This document shows, piece after piece, positions 49,001 through 58,902 of a stretch of 64,000 nt of DNA. Position 1 is the stretch's first letter. Each line of letters begins with the position of its first letter. The notes beneath the pieces are model-generated. The model had not been told where the DNA came from and ran no database searches. It saw nothing but the letters and a program-made list of their open reading frames with translations. The stretch lies in the NCBI GenBank assembly GCA_013397075.1, contig VWZS01002406.1, positions 682,001-746,000 on the forward strand, given 5' to 3'. Origin of the DNA: Rhabdornis inornatus (lineage: Eukaryota; Chordata; Aves; Passeriformes; Rhabdornithidae). Made by a program: the position numbers and the translations under genes.

Positions 49001-51365
49001 TACAGTGGCTTTGGTGGGCACCTGGCATCCAGGCAGAATCAAACAACCACATTTTATTCACAGTGACTTCCACAAATCACTGCAGAATTTAATCTCTTCC
49101 CACTAACAAACCCAGGATTTTCACAAGGAGCATCTGTGGTGAGCAGGTCCCTCAGCTGCCTTGAACACCTCCTCTGAAACAGTATATAAACAACTGGCAT
49201 ACACAATATATGCAGGTTAACTCTTTCATCCAGGCTTTACAGCTCACAGTCCAGTAAGAAAATAAAAAGAATTTCACATCACATTTTGCCACATGTAGGG
49301 ATTTTCTCTACTTTTCAACAGGCCTCCAACATGAGAAAAAGGTGGGAACTTTTGACATCACACTGTTACTACTGCACAGTTCTGGATGGTTTTTAGTGAA
49401 AAAAAAAACAAGTTGCCTTTTCAGTAACAATGTCACTCTCTCAAGGCAAATTTCTCAAGGCTAATTCTTGGTAACAGCCACCATAAATACACAGGAACAT
49501 GCACAGAGCCACAGCCTGACCCTAACAAACACAAAACAAGTTTCACCACTAAATTTAGAAAGACCTCATAATGGTCCATACTGAGTAACACAAAATAAGA
49601 TTTCAGATCATAAGAGGAAAAGGAAAAAAAAAAAAGAAGAAAAAAAGGAGAAAGAGAGAAGCATGTGAATGGGATATTGTGTATTAACTGTAAGAAGAGG
49701 AAATTCATAAACCAGAAGCCATGTGTCCACTTAAGATGATCTGTGAATATTATACTTACAAGATCTCTGTGATCCACTACAGAGCAGTTACCCCTTCAGA
49801 GGAAAGCATTTTGCAACAGGAAAAGCCCTTTGTGTTCAGCTTTATATAAATTTATAGAAATACAAAAAGGAAAACAAGATTAAAGATCCTATGGCTGTAT
49901 AGTTTAATACTGCTAAAATTTACTTACCAATCCTTTGGTGTTTTAATCCCCAATTATTCCCCCAAACTTTTACATTTTCTACAGCACTAAGCCAAAGAGT
50001 TGTGCTGTTGTCCCCACTCTGTGAGCTTGGAGCGAGGGACAGGAAAAGATACAAAATCTGCCTGAAGGCTTTGCAATCTTTGTGTCACTGCAAGTGGTGT
50101 AGAGAGACTCATGTTTTGCTAAAAATTAATAGGGTGGCTTCTTAAAGAACACTAGATAGAAATATGGCACCTGTGCCTGTGGCTTTCATATTTTCATCTA
50201 CAAAATCCCAAAAAGAGATAAAACATGCAGTATTGTTTTTTCAGGGCAGTTGCAATCAGTTTTCCACACCTGTCCTAGATGCACAGGCCAAAGGGCAGTG
50301 TGTACACAGTGGCCATTTCTAAACACACCCCAGCTGGAGGGGCAGAGATGCTCTGAATGGCTGCCCAGGCAATAGATGGATGGGAATTACTTCTAGGCAC
50401 AATTCTAACACTGCTACCATAGCAAATCCACACTTATCAGTTGGTACAGTGCCTAAAATGAATTCTGAGACTACTGATTTAAAATCAGATCATCTAATAC
50501 TGATACCACCCCTGTTCATTCATGTCTTTCCACAGGTCAACAGATCCCAAACTACTCTCAAACCGAACACCAGGTTTTCTCTGTGCATAAGACATTTTAA
50601 GACTCAAACTTTGAAAGATGGGCAAGAGCTGCAATTTCAAGCTCAGCGTGATAGGCTGCTCATCTCAAATGCAGGGTTACAACTAAAGAACAAGCTCGCA
50701 GCCTTTATGGGAAGTTCCAGATCATGCCCAGCTCCAGAGACCAGCCACAGCAGAGCAGTGGCACATGGACCAAGTAAGTAGGTACTTCCCAAGCTGGGAG
50801 TAGGAAGGTGACAACTCCTGCACACGATGGGAGTTGTAACAGCAGGTGAACTCAAGGGCTGGTATCATTTTTTGTGACTGATGTCCCATCCTTGAACCTG
50901 ACATGAGACTTTTTGATCTTCCTGGAAAGTCTTTGTTAATTGACATGTAGAAGCAAAGACTACGGGGAGGTTATAGTTTCCTGCTTGTTTTTTTAAAGCA
51001 CAAAAATTGTCATGTTAAAAAAAGAGAGGTCTTCAAGGAAAGGTAAATCAAACCCCAGAATCTGATTTAGTCTCTCTACTTCCAGACAAGGCTGAATTCA
51101 GGAACAGAGAACAAGAGACAGAGAGCTTAGAAATGAAAATAAGAATGTTTTCATTACCTTTTCTGCAAGCCAGCCTAGATGCCTAATCTCTCGACTTCCA
51201 GCAATCCCTGTTTTACCCAGCTGGTCTCTGACCTCTGCAATCACCCTGGGGATCAGCTCATTGACACTGCAGTGGATGGCATTGAACCAGGCCTGGGCTG
51301 TAGCCGAATCCTTACTCCTGAGCACCACGGTGTGCTTGGCATCAGGTGAATGAACTTCAATAATT
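12956..51365 (-). CDS. SNTB1: SNTB1, beta-1-syntrophin, C-terminal half, five exons
   Basis: The - strand join is 51365-51158, 24568-24429, 17456-17260, 15746-15556, 13048-12956. It gives 275 residues and TAA, about half of the 538-residue human protein. Syntrophins are peripheral membrane adaptors. Their syntrophin-unique (SU) and second PH domains bind dystrophin, utrophin and dystrobrevins, while the PDZ domain recruits channels and signalling enzymes. Domains seen in order are: the C-terminal strands and helix of PH1 (AQAWFNAIH with its conserved Trp), a linker (GKTGIAGSREIRHLGWLAEK), PH2 (TEKDLLIYESMP through DLSLWTRSVVQGCH), and the SU domain (LTIHYEHGFSL, PYEKLKMSSDDGIRMLYLDFG, ending FLSAKITRLGLVA). 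The wording fits SNTB1 better than SNTA1 or SNTB2. All junctions are GT-AG and in phase. The PDZ domain and N-terminus lie beyond the right edge; the intron upstream of 51365 fills the rest of the window. Confidence 0.96.
13759..14788 (+). mobile_element. LTR-like endogenous retrovirus fragment, + orientation
   Basis: The block contains a TATAAA box (13920-13925), degenerate AAGTTA/TAAGT-rich sequence (about 14255-14500), and a 3' part resembling an avian LTR that I recall (TTAGACCATGTTCCTTTTTA, then AGCGATCTCAAACACTCGTT, ending ATAACA at 14788). The right border is fairly clear, the left one is not. A TG at 13759 is one option; another is TG at 13949, preceded by CCTT, which also follows the right end as a possible 4-bp duplication. 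No internal retroviral coding region is seen. It lies antisense to SNTB1 within its last intron. Confidence 0.5.
13920..13925 (+). promoter_or_regulatory. TATA box within the LTR-like block
   Basis: TATAAA sits in a GC-richer context (GCGGCCCTATAAACAGCTG), as in an LTR U3 region. If active, transcription would start near 13945-13955 and run antisense to SNTB1. Activity is inferred only from the motif. Confidence 0.35.
15404..15476. repeat. CR1-like or LTR-like retroelement fragment
   Basis: AGAATGG-type short repeats followed by TTCAGTTGGAAGGGGCCTAC and a TCTAGTCCAAC stretch are typical of the end of many avian CR1 or LTR copies. Only about 70 bases remain. It lies about 80 bases downstream of a SNTB1 splice donor. 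Confidence 0.55.
15556..15746 (-). CDS. SNTB1: SNTB1 exon, main part of SU domain
   Basis: The acceptor is TTTTCCAG|CT and the donor is AAATT|GTAAGT. Two bases complete the serine codon split with the previous exon, and 63 codons follow, from CTYKSQECRLTIHYEHGF to DFGEKEGEI. Syntrophins usually have a Gly-Gly pair after YLDF; here the second is Glu (GAA), a single-transition change. Downstream bases read in frame past the donor (VSTVF and on), which is intron. Confidence 0.95.
15747..17259 (-). other. SNTB1 intron between the SU and PH2 exons
   Basis: A 1.5-kb GT-AG intron. I see no repeat or gene in it; overlapping small frames around 16.2-16.8 kb have no recognisable product. Confidence 0.75.
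17260..17456 (-). CDS. SNTB1: SNTB1 exon, second half of PH2
   Basis: The acceptor is AATTGCAG|G and the donor is ACAT|GTGAGT. The first base completes an Arg codon, 65 codons follow (LVHSGPGKGSP to SAELITEITT), and one base is left over. The segment DLSFATRTGTRQGIETHLF and the tryptophan of DLSLWTRSVVQGCH are typical of syntrophin PH2. Confidence 0.95.
19820..19842. repeat. Short (TG)n repeat
   Basis: About 20 bases of alternating TG, interrupted once by GG, in the SNTB1 intron just left of the minisatellite. Confidence 0.7.
20002..20330. repeat. 15-bp purine-rich minisatellite, about 22 copies
   Basis: The unit is GGGCAGGAGAAGGCT, repeated about 22 times with substitutions (CC or CT endings, GGGAAGG and AGGCAGG starts) and a few indels (for example at about 20054 and 20171). 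Units with GGGCAGGAGG exactly match the classical hypervariable minisatellite core GGGCAGGAXG. Because the period is a multiple of three, long open frames appear on both strands; they are not genes. A 45-bp triplet of unit variants is repeated at 20215-20259 and from 20260. Confidence 0.93.
22080..22585 (-). mobile_element. Old CR1 LINE fragment, - orientation
   Basis: The segment follows, in reverse orientation, the 3' part of avian CR1 elements. Recognisable words are AGATTAAGCTACTAAGTTTT, TCTAGACCTTCGACATTTA and TTTTTGGAAGTGTAATGCCT, followed by GAACATGAAGTATCACCTGA and GGCTTTACTCA. It is highly diverged and holds no coding capacity. The boundaries are approximate. Confidence 0.6.
23510..23531. 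other. T homopolymer with two unknown bases (NN at 23526-23527)
   Basis: A run of about 20 T with NN inside. The Ns are an assembly or sequencing ambiguity at a homopolymer, so the true length is not known. Confidence 0.9.
24429..24568 (-). CDS. SNTB1: SNTB1 exon, first half of PH2
   Basis: The acceptor is TTTTCCAG and the donor is CACCAG|GTACCT. It encodes 46 codons starting VPGDNEKHWKPVLVVLTEKD and two bases of the split Arg that opens RLVHSG in the next exon. The WKPVLVVLTEKDLLIYESMP core is diagnostic of syntrophin PH2 strands. Confidence 0.95.
28545..28824. repeat. 14-bp minisatellite, 20 copies, with higher-order period
   Basis: Twenty consecutive 14-bp units of GCTGGA plus an eight-base variable half (CACGCAGG, CATGCAGA, TGTGCAGG, CACACAGG and others), with no indels. 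Units 6-9 (28615-28670) and 10-13 (28671-28726) form a near-identical 56-bp pair, and the trio CATGCAGA / T(A or G)TGCAGG / CACGCAGG occurs three times. The long frames on both strands through this block reflect the repeat, not genes. Confidence 0.95.
30968..31062 (+). mobile_element. CR1 LINE 3' tail, + orientation
   Basis: GGCCTGAGCAAGCTGTTCTA, then a GTTGAAACCCTTCCAACCTA stretch and ATTATTCTGTGAGTCTATGA, closely follow the end of avian CR1 elements, including the degenerate ATTCTATGA-type terminal repeat. Only the last 95 bases or so are present (5' truncated, as is usual for CR1). Confidence 0.75.
34413..34431 (+). other. Cluster of three G5 tracts
   Basis: Three runs of five G, separated by A and AGA. 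Only three runs are present, so a standard four-tract G-quadruplex would have to borrow from one long run or form between molecules. Confidence 0.6.
34661..34734. repeat. ATCAC-type microsatellite
   Basis: About 74 bases made of CATCAC, ACCAC and ATATCAC words, an imperfect 5-bp to 7-bp repeat. One strand is almost free of G. It is in the large SNTB1 intron. Confidence 0.85.
37451..37500. repeat. Possible ancient sauropsid repeat relic
   Basis: GCTCTACTGATGTCAGTGGA followed by TTTACTCCTAAGTTATGCCA resembles the 'CATTGAAGTCAATGGAGTTACTCC' type word of an old interspersed repeat common in reptiles and birds. It is short and diverged, so the call is tentative. Confidence 0.35.
48430..49051 (+). 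mobile_element. Endogenous retrovirus LTR fragment (3' part), + orientation
   Basis: This follows, in the same order, the sequence of the LTR at 62.3-63.4 kb read on the - strand: GGTTCCTGGCAGG, TGTGGAGAGAGG, GGAGCA-rich units, AAGTTCCTGGAAGACTGG, GTGTGAGGAATCCTCC, an AATAAA (48861-48866), and the end CACCTGGCATCCAGGCAGAA with a terminal CCACA at 49051. About the first 450 bases of the LTR are missing, so it is 5' truncated. No viral protein frame is present. It is sense-opposed to SNTB1. Confidence 0.75.
49612..49661 (+). repeat. 50-base pure polypurine tract
   Basis: An uninterrupted A/G stretch, mostly A with single G or GG. On the SNTB1 strand it is an uninterrupted polypyrimidine tract, in the intron about 1.5 kb past the PH1 exon. 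Confidence 0.85.
51158..51365 (-). CDS. SNTB1: SNTB1 exon, end of PH1 and linker to PH2
   Basis: The acceptor is TTTTTCTAG|A and the donor is GAAAAG|GTAATG. One base completes a codon begun in the upstream exon. Then come 69 codons, IIEVHSPDAKHTVVLRSKD through IRHLGWLAEK. It carries the last PH1 strands, the C-terminal helix with the conserved Trp (AQAWFNAIHC), and the Gly-rich linker. The split-codon phase agrees with the known syntrophin exon structure. The preceding exon, with the PDZ end and the DRKSIPLKM-type region, was looked for up to 64000 and not found. Confidence 0.95.
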
Positions 51366-54300
51366 CTAGAAAAATGGAGGGAAAAACATTATGTTCACTC
51401 ATATACTAACAGGCAGCTAAATTTATTACCTTGTTTAGTGAATGCAATGAGTTAAAAAGGATACTAATATTGAGATCTAGCACTAAAAACTTACCTTTAA
51501 AACACCTGAATAGAGTAGGATCATGTTAACTGAAGCCAGGTCTGTACCGGCATTATGGTAACATCCTTGAGAAGGGGATTTGCCAGTGCTGATGCAATCC
51601 CACATACAGCATGTCAATAGGAGTTTCAAATATAAAGGCAAGAGGAACATTCACTGACATGGACACCGCCCCAAACTGCAAACTGCATGGAAGATGGCTG
51701 TGGAGAAGCCAGGGATAAGCTGCTGTCATCCCTAGCTGGTTATCAAGGCACAAACAGAGCTTTTCAGTGTGTTTACTTTATACATGCAGAGATAAATAAA
51801 AATCATCCCCATCCCAAAGAGAGGAATTTTCCTAGGATTGTTCTGTGGTTTCAGTGATACCACTACACATTAATACAGGTCTAGCACAACTGGCCTTCTC
51901 TGGGAGTTACCAGCGTCCTCAATGCTCCATTTAGATCCTGCTAACAAGTGGCAACAAGAAAGTGCTAACAACAACCATATGATTGCTGCTGGCAGGCACC
52001 TTTTACAGATTTTCAAACTCCTGTAGAAAGAAATGAGTTTCGTTTCAAAAAAAACATTCCTACTGGACCATCCTGTGGGTTTCCACTGTGGTTTGAAAAG
52101 TACAACTGAACACAGTTTTCAGGAAAACGAATCCTGTTCATTGTGGTAATGGGACCTGTGCCAACACCTTTGCTAACAACAACAGCAAAAGTGCTTTGAC
52201 AGGCAGCTGCAGCTATTTCAGCTCTGTTCTTAGTGAAGTTATTACTTATTAGTGGGGCTTTGTGTGCTCTTTATAGCTTTGTGGGCCATTCTACTTGAAC
52301 ATCTGTTAAACAACCCACAAAGTAATAGCCTGTTTTATCTTTATGTGGCAATTATGAAACAAAACCCTGGTCATTGCCCATCTCTCAACTCTGTATCACA
52401 TTTGTGCTTTTTTATTATAAAAGTACAGTGACAGCCCTGAATTTTACCCTCTCAAATTTGACCTGGGATCCGAGCCTAAGCATGTACTTCTGTCCTGTGT
52501 ATGGCTGCCTAGCCTCTGGAACACACAATGACTCCTTTCTGCAGCAGAAAATTAATTAGTTCAGTGGAATTTATTCAGATTGAAGTTCAAAACAGTACTG
52601 TAATGCAAATATTTGTTGTGCAATTACAAAATCCAGCAATTTGGAGCTTGACTAACAATTAAGAGGTTTTAATTATTTGGTTAAACCAGAACAGAATCCA
52701 GAACAGAGGGTGACTCGATCTGCACAGCTCTCTGGGGCTCAGAGACGAAGGATCCCTGGTTCCATGTTTGTCCATTTTGAGAAGGGGAGGTTTCCACGTA
52801 GACACTGTTCTAAATATAGAAAAGGTCATGATTTTCCAAACTCAGCAGCCGAACTGTTCAGGGTCTTAAATCACTAGATAGCTTAAGAAGTGGCTTAATT
52901 TTTCAGGAAGCACTGAGCCAACACAGTAATGCATGTTTCCTCAGTAAAGCTACTGCAGTTCAGCACTATCTGAAAATTAATGTTCTTATTTAGCCACTCC
53001 AGGATGCACCAAATTTTCAGTTTCAGATACCAAAGCAAAATTCCTTGATACATGATGGCAGTCTTGTGAACTAGAAAACTATATTCATAGATAGGCACAT
53101 TCCAAATCACACTCTCATTTTTTCTGAACTTCTAAAAACAGCCATCCCCTTCATGGTTAGGATTTAGCCATTTGTGTCCACTGATCATTACGATCATGCA
53201 CAGTTACCAGAGTATGGCATGCTCTGCTGTGTCTGTCTTTCCATCACAAACACAGCTCTCCCACTGCTGAGTCTCACTGTGACTCTGGAGTTGGAGTGTG
53301 TTCTTGCAGGCAGTCACCACCAAAAGCAAACTAGACAGGCTTGGATTTTCAAAATACATTGTAGTAATCAGTGAAATGTTGCTTATTACTTAAAGAACAG
53401 TTTTTGGCAGGTGATCTTACAGCATTTCACAAATGAGATCAGTGACATCATCCTCATTTCACCAACAAAAAAGTGGAAAAGTGAAGAACCCAGACAAGCC
53501 AGGGAACAGGCTAGGAGCAGCAATCAGGATTTTCAGTCCTCTGTCTCCCATTTTAATACTTCTTTCAAGAACAAAAATTATTTACTACTGTGCTGCATTT
53601 GAAAAATGTTAACACACCATATAGATTGTGTGAAACAATGCTCTTTATAAAGCATGTGGTTTCTACATGTGGACTTCCACTTACAAACTCACTGCACATC
53701 ATGCAGTAAACAAAGTGCTGAACACAGACTCTAAAGAGTCAGAAAAAAGTGCTGCTTTTTCAGCTGCAAAGGAACAGCAGCAAACTTGTGTGATTTCTTT
53801 ACGTTAGAGTTGTAGCAGGTTTTGACTTAAAAATAAATTATTGAGAGCTGAAAGAGCTTCCAAAGCTCTCCAAATGGCAACTTGTTTACCTCCAGTTTGT
53901 AAATTCTTCCTTCAAAAAAGTGGATTAACATAAAACAGGTATTTTAGTACTTGGGCCTTCATCAAAGTGTATTTTTCTTGATGGTGACTATTTAAGTATT
54001 TGTACAAGAATTCTATCCCGTAAAATAATGAACATTTAGACAGTTTTTAACAGCTCTGTTTAAGGGGTTCTAAACCATGCATATTCTTTTTAATATCTAC
54101 ATATTCAAATGTGATATCAAAGTCTAAATTCTAGTATACATTTACATACACACATACTGAGCCATGCTTGCAAAAATACTCATCCTTCAGTGACTTCCAA
54201 TAGAGCTAGTTTGGGAATACTTGTCAGTCAACAAAATTTGATGGTGGTGCATTAACAATTGCAGATAGTCTTTCTTGTTCAGTGAGCTGGTAACAAGATG

Positions 54301-56522
54301 ACTGGACAATACTACTACACTTCCCAAAACTTAGTTCAAAACAGGAATACATGCTGCTTTAACCTGTCGAAAATTATTCTTTTTATTCACAGCACTTCTC
54401 CACTCCCAGAAATACATCTGCAAGCATCATTCCTTAGCAAGCTGCTACATTGGCCAACTTCTATTTGCACACCCTAAAGTCTAAATCCTCAACTGTTTGA
54501 ATTTTGCTACTGGCAGTTGCTGTAAGATCTGGACTAGAAAACCTCAGGAAACTGAGCTTGCGGATTTCCACCAAAAACCCAGGACTCCTGTCTACACAGT
54601 CAAGTGGGATGGAGATACTAAAAGAAACTTTAAATCTTCCTGGAAACCCATGGGCTCTGACTGCAATCAGATGCTGAAAGTGCTGCATCCCTATAAACTC
54701 CTTCCTTTTCTGCCTTTCAGCCCATGCTGCTTTGATTCACCAGTCCAACTGGATGATGATTTCTGTATAGCAGCTGACTGATGGCATTTCCATACTTTCT
54801 GAAAAGAAAAAAATAGCAGTGACCTTAGTAAACTCCAAGACTGAGGCACTTAAATGTTTCCAGCAGTCTAGCCATTATAGTTTTGATTTGTTCCTTGGCT
54901 AAACTGACCACCTCTTACTGACTTCTGTTTATCTGCAGTTCAGTGATAAAGTTCCCTTAATTCCCCACTGAACTGAAATATTTAGGGCAATGCCACAGCT
55001 GTGTTTATTCTCACACTCCACCACAGTTATGTAAATACTGCATATGGAGCTGTTTCTGATAAAGCCCGTACCAACCCAAAGGAATTATATGTTAGCTCTA
55101 GATGACTGCCAAGATGCACGGCATCTCTCCAGCTTGGCAATGCATATGAATGATATCACATTTTCTCAGAGATCATTTGGCAAACCTTATAATAAAAGAG
55201 TAATTTTCTCTCTCCTTCTCAAAGACCGTCAGTGAGCTGAGGAGTGTTTCCAGCATCCCGTTCTCCACCCACAGAACACGGGGGTGACACAAAACCCAGT
55301 GCTTCCAAACGCTGTAACCTGGCACGTAAGAGGAAAACTCCCTCCCTCTCTTCATCAGACTTTTTGCTTCACAAAGGATCAGAAGAAGTTGAAAGCAAAT
55401 GTTTGGTAGACCATACTCATTCCACATTTGATAAAGCTTCTTTTGGAAGGAGTGTTCATTATCTAAGAAATACCTTTTATCAAAACTCTTGAAAGTACTT
55501 CTACCACCAGCACTGGCTCAGGACCAAATCAGGCACTGAGTTACACTTCACGACTCTTCCTGGGTCAGATTATGCATTCATTGACTGATTAAAGTGTGGA
55601 GTAAGTGCCTTGAAGTTAATGATAAGCTGGAGCCAGAGTTATTGAAGTCCATCTCACTACTTTGATTTTGCACTGGCACAGAGGAACGAAAGTCTGTCAC
55701 TGACTTTGCAAACTTAAAGATGAATCAAAGGCCAAACTATTCACTCTGTCTCCTCCATCACCGTCTGCACATGAAACCACAGTAAGTAATTCTGTTTTGT
55801 TCTGAATGTACAAACATAGGAGCCTTTCCAGGAAACGGGGTGATTTAGATGAACACCTGATTTATAATTAAATAGCTATAGGTTTTGTTATAAAATAAAT
55901 TTTAAAAAACTGTTAAGGTTCTTTTGAATTCTACATTCAGCATCAGGAGATGAACCAGGAACAGAATACATTAAAATTAAGCAATGGAAACTTTGGGCTT
56001 AGTCTGCAAGGAAAATATTCCAGAGAGATACTGCTAAGCTTGCAATGAATTCCCCAGCATATTCTCTGAAGAAGCATCTTCATTTGATGAACCTAAATGG
56101 AGGTGAAAGCAATTTTACCAAGCAGGCGCTACTTGGTAATTAAGTGGAATTTTTCTACGTGAAAGGCTCTTGGTCCCCTTGCTGCCAGAAGGCTACTTGC
56201 TGTATTAACAGTTCCTTGGTGACTTTCAACTTACTGAAAAAATTATGCTAAAAATGATGTAGATACTTTCCTGGGAGCTGGACTAGACTGATGTCCAACC
56301 AGAGGGTGTATATATCACTAATGAACTGTCACAGTTGATTTCATTTCTATTTGCCACCAGCTGGGCTTTAATAAAAGGGATATCAGTGGAGTTGTGCCAC
56401 ATGCAAGTAAAGAAAGGATTTGTTTCTGCAATGGACTTGCTTACACCACTGCATGCAGATGCTGACCAATCTGCAGATACATCACACACTGCCTTCTCCA
56501 CCCAGAGCAACCACAAAACTAA

Positions 56523-57600
56523 TTGAATAGTTTTAAAATGTATATGGATATTAGTGAGCAGGACTCCTACACCACAGTGCCCAAAAGATCTCTTATATTT
56601 TACTCTCTTGATTTTCTCTTTTATATTCTGGTTGTAATTGTACTGCATATTGGAAATCCAGGAAAATGGAGTTCAGCCTTCTTCACAGTGGATTCAGCAC
56701 AACACAACAGCAAAAGCACTGTTTCAAGGAGCAGTTGGTGTCAATTATTTGGGAAGAAAACCACAAACAGCATGGTTTCATGGAGATGTCAGGAATTTGA
56801 TTTAACTTTAGAAGATACTGAAATTTTAGGAACAGAAGATGTGATTGGTATATTCAATACACTGACCACACTCCCTGAAACAGCTGTTTTCCCTGAAGTA
56901 AAGCCACAGCCAAATTCCAAGCAGCAGCAGAAAAGCAAACCTTCTGCTGCTGGAACTGCATCTGGGCTTGGCAAAGAGCATATGACTGCAGCTGCTAATA
57001 GTGGCAAATGACCCCCTCAAATTGAGAAGAGGTTGGAGGGTCTCATGCTGCTGCCTAAGTAAGAGATCATGGGTTTGGAGATGAATTAGATATCTTCCAA
57101 GAAGGAATGCCACTGTTAGGAAGCGCTGTAGTAGTAGGACCAAGGGGAAAGAAGAGGATGTGATCCCCAAGCATGGGTGAAAACTGATACGGAAACAGGA
57201 AGAATCAGTAGGGCTGCTGACAGATCAGCTCTGTCTTGTGGATGAATTGTCACAGAATAAAGTCTTGCTGGAAGAGAGAAACAGCAGGTGCACCTTATCT
57301 AGCAGGATATGTCTCAATGCCTCATGTTATGGATCTGCTTTTTGGCTTCCATGATCAAGAATTCCAAGGATCACTGCTTACTTGCCAAGTGAAGCAAAAC
57401 CGAAGCCAGACAACCACGTCTACAAAGCCACAAATTCCTTCTGGATCAATTGCTGGCCTCTGAGTGCTGTGGAGAGAGGCACCACTGCGAGCCAGTCTCC
57501 CAGAGATACTGCCAGCTTCTCTGGGGACAGTGTGCATGGGTCACTTTCACTGGCAGTAGACCCATCTTCTCACTGAACAGACACAGACTGATGAAAAAGC
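56523..57600 (+). pseudogene. Possible decayed retrocopy of unknown origin
   Basis: A 162-codon frame (56523-57011) contains a stretch with protein-like composition (LTLEDTEILGTEDVIGIFN, then a Pro/Gln/Lys-rich segment with NSKQQQKSKPSAAG). It is followed by about 550 bases in which open stretches alternate with stops and apparent frame changes, for example 57236-57463 and 57382-57576. This pattern would suit a broken processed gene copy, but I do not recognise the protein and see no clear poly(A) tail or target duplication. It may equally be chance. Confidence 0.25.
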
Positions 57601-58876
57601 TGTATGTAAGTGATGACAAAAAGTAGCAACTTCAGCAAAACTCTTACTACAATAAAACAGGAATTTCCATCAGCAGAAACACAGGAGAGAGCAAGCTAGA
57701 AGTGACTGGAAGGTAATAAAATAGCAAAGTATTCACACACGACCTAAGCACTAAGGATCAGCCTCAGCATCTACCAACACTGAGCTGGGACACCACTGAT
57801 GGCAGCCACCACCAGGGCTCACACTGTGGATGCCATTGCTGCCATACCTGTGACTACATGAGGTGCAAGAAGGAGCAGCTTTAAATACACCCGCTGAAAA
57901 TCCTGCTCTTTAATTAATGGTAGATCAGGCCAGATCAGAGCTGCGAGATTGAAATCCGATTTGCAGAAGGGCTGGTAGGTGAGGGAAAGTTCAGCACTGA
58001 ACACAGGACAACAGCCAGGCAGGAAAAAGAGCCTCGGGGTTGTCACTCTCTCCAAGCCATAACACAAAGACTGTGGGGACTGGGAGCACAGCAGGAAACT
58101 GAAACCCCTGCACATCAACTTTCTTTCTTGGGAGATCTCAGGGGTCTTTAAACTGGTCTTCAAAATTATTTAGCAGCAGCTTGAATGTCAGCACTTACAT
58201 ACCTTCACATACAGATGCACATAAAAAGATGATTAACTATTTGTTCTCCTCTTCCCTGAAGCACTCCCACTGCTCTTCCTTTGCCTTTATTCTGACACAC
58301 TTCTTGGAGCATTTATCTTTCTCCATCTCTCCAGAGCTTTGTTTTTTTTCTTTTTTACAAAAGTGTTTGTTAAGTAAAGTCTGCTGCAGTCTTCACTCTC
58401 TGGGTTTGTTGCTCTGCCTTGCTGTTTGGCTTCTTCTTTAATCATTTTTTCTCCATTTGTGCTTCTCTCTTCCCTCCACACATTTCTCAGGGCAGTTCCT
58501 CTTTTTTTCCCCCTTCACTTGATTAATTTCCAGTTCCTTTGCTCTTATTTCCATTTCTCAGCTCAACCTTCTAGAGCTGAAGCTGACTGAAAAAATCAAA
58601 ATTCTTTGACTTTTTCAAAACTCCCCTAACTGAAGCAATAGCTGGAAAAAACCCCAAAATGCAACACAAAACCCTACCAGCATACGGGGTTTTTTCATTA
58701 TTTAAATATTTTCACAGGAAAGAAAGACTTTGCTTTAAAGTTTGTTAATCAAAAAATCCAGCTGAAAGCATTCTTCCAGCTTTAGTTACTGCCACCTCCT
58801 CATCATCCACATCCTTCCTCACCACCCAACTCACAGCGACACATTTCAGTGTTGTCAGGTCATGTTCAGCCCAGCT

Positions 58877-58902
58877 CACACACAGACACACACACATATA
58901 CA
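58877..58902. repeat. CA-rich microsatellite
   Basis: CACACACAGACACACACACA followed by TATACATA, a short interrupted (CA)n in the SNTB1 intron. Confidence 0.8.

Larger units (their letters stand above)
24569..51157 (-). other. Large SNTB1 intron between the PH1 and PH2 exons
   Basis: A 26.6-kb GT-AG intron. It contains the 14-bp minisatellite (28.5 kb), a CR1 tail (31.0 kb), a G-tract cluster (34.4 kb), an ATCAC-type microsatellite (34.7 kb), a possible ancient repeat (37.45 kb), an LTR fragment (48.4-49.05 kb) and a pure polypurine tract (49.6 kb). I recognise no nested gene. The rest (for example 25-28, 29-30.9, 31.1-34.3, 35-37.4, 37.5-48.4 kb) shows no structure I can name. Confidence 0.75.

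Noticed and set aside
56268..56305. Possible CR1 tail (GGACTAGACTGATGTCCAAC)
   Set aside because: About 20 bases of resemblance only; too short to support.
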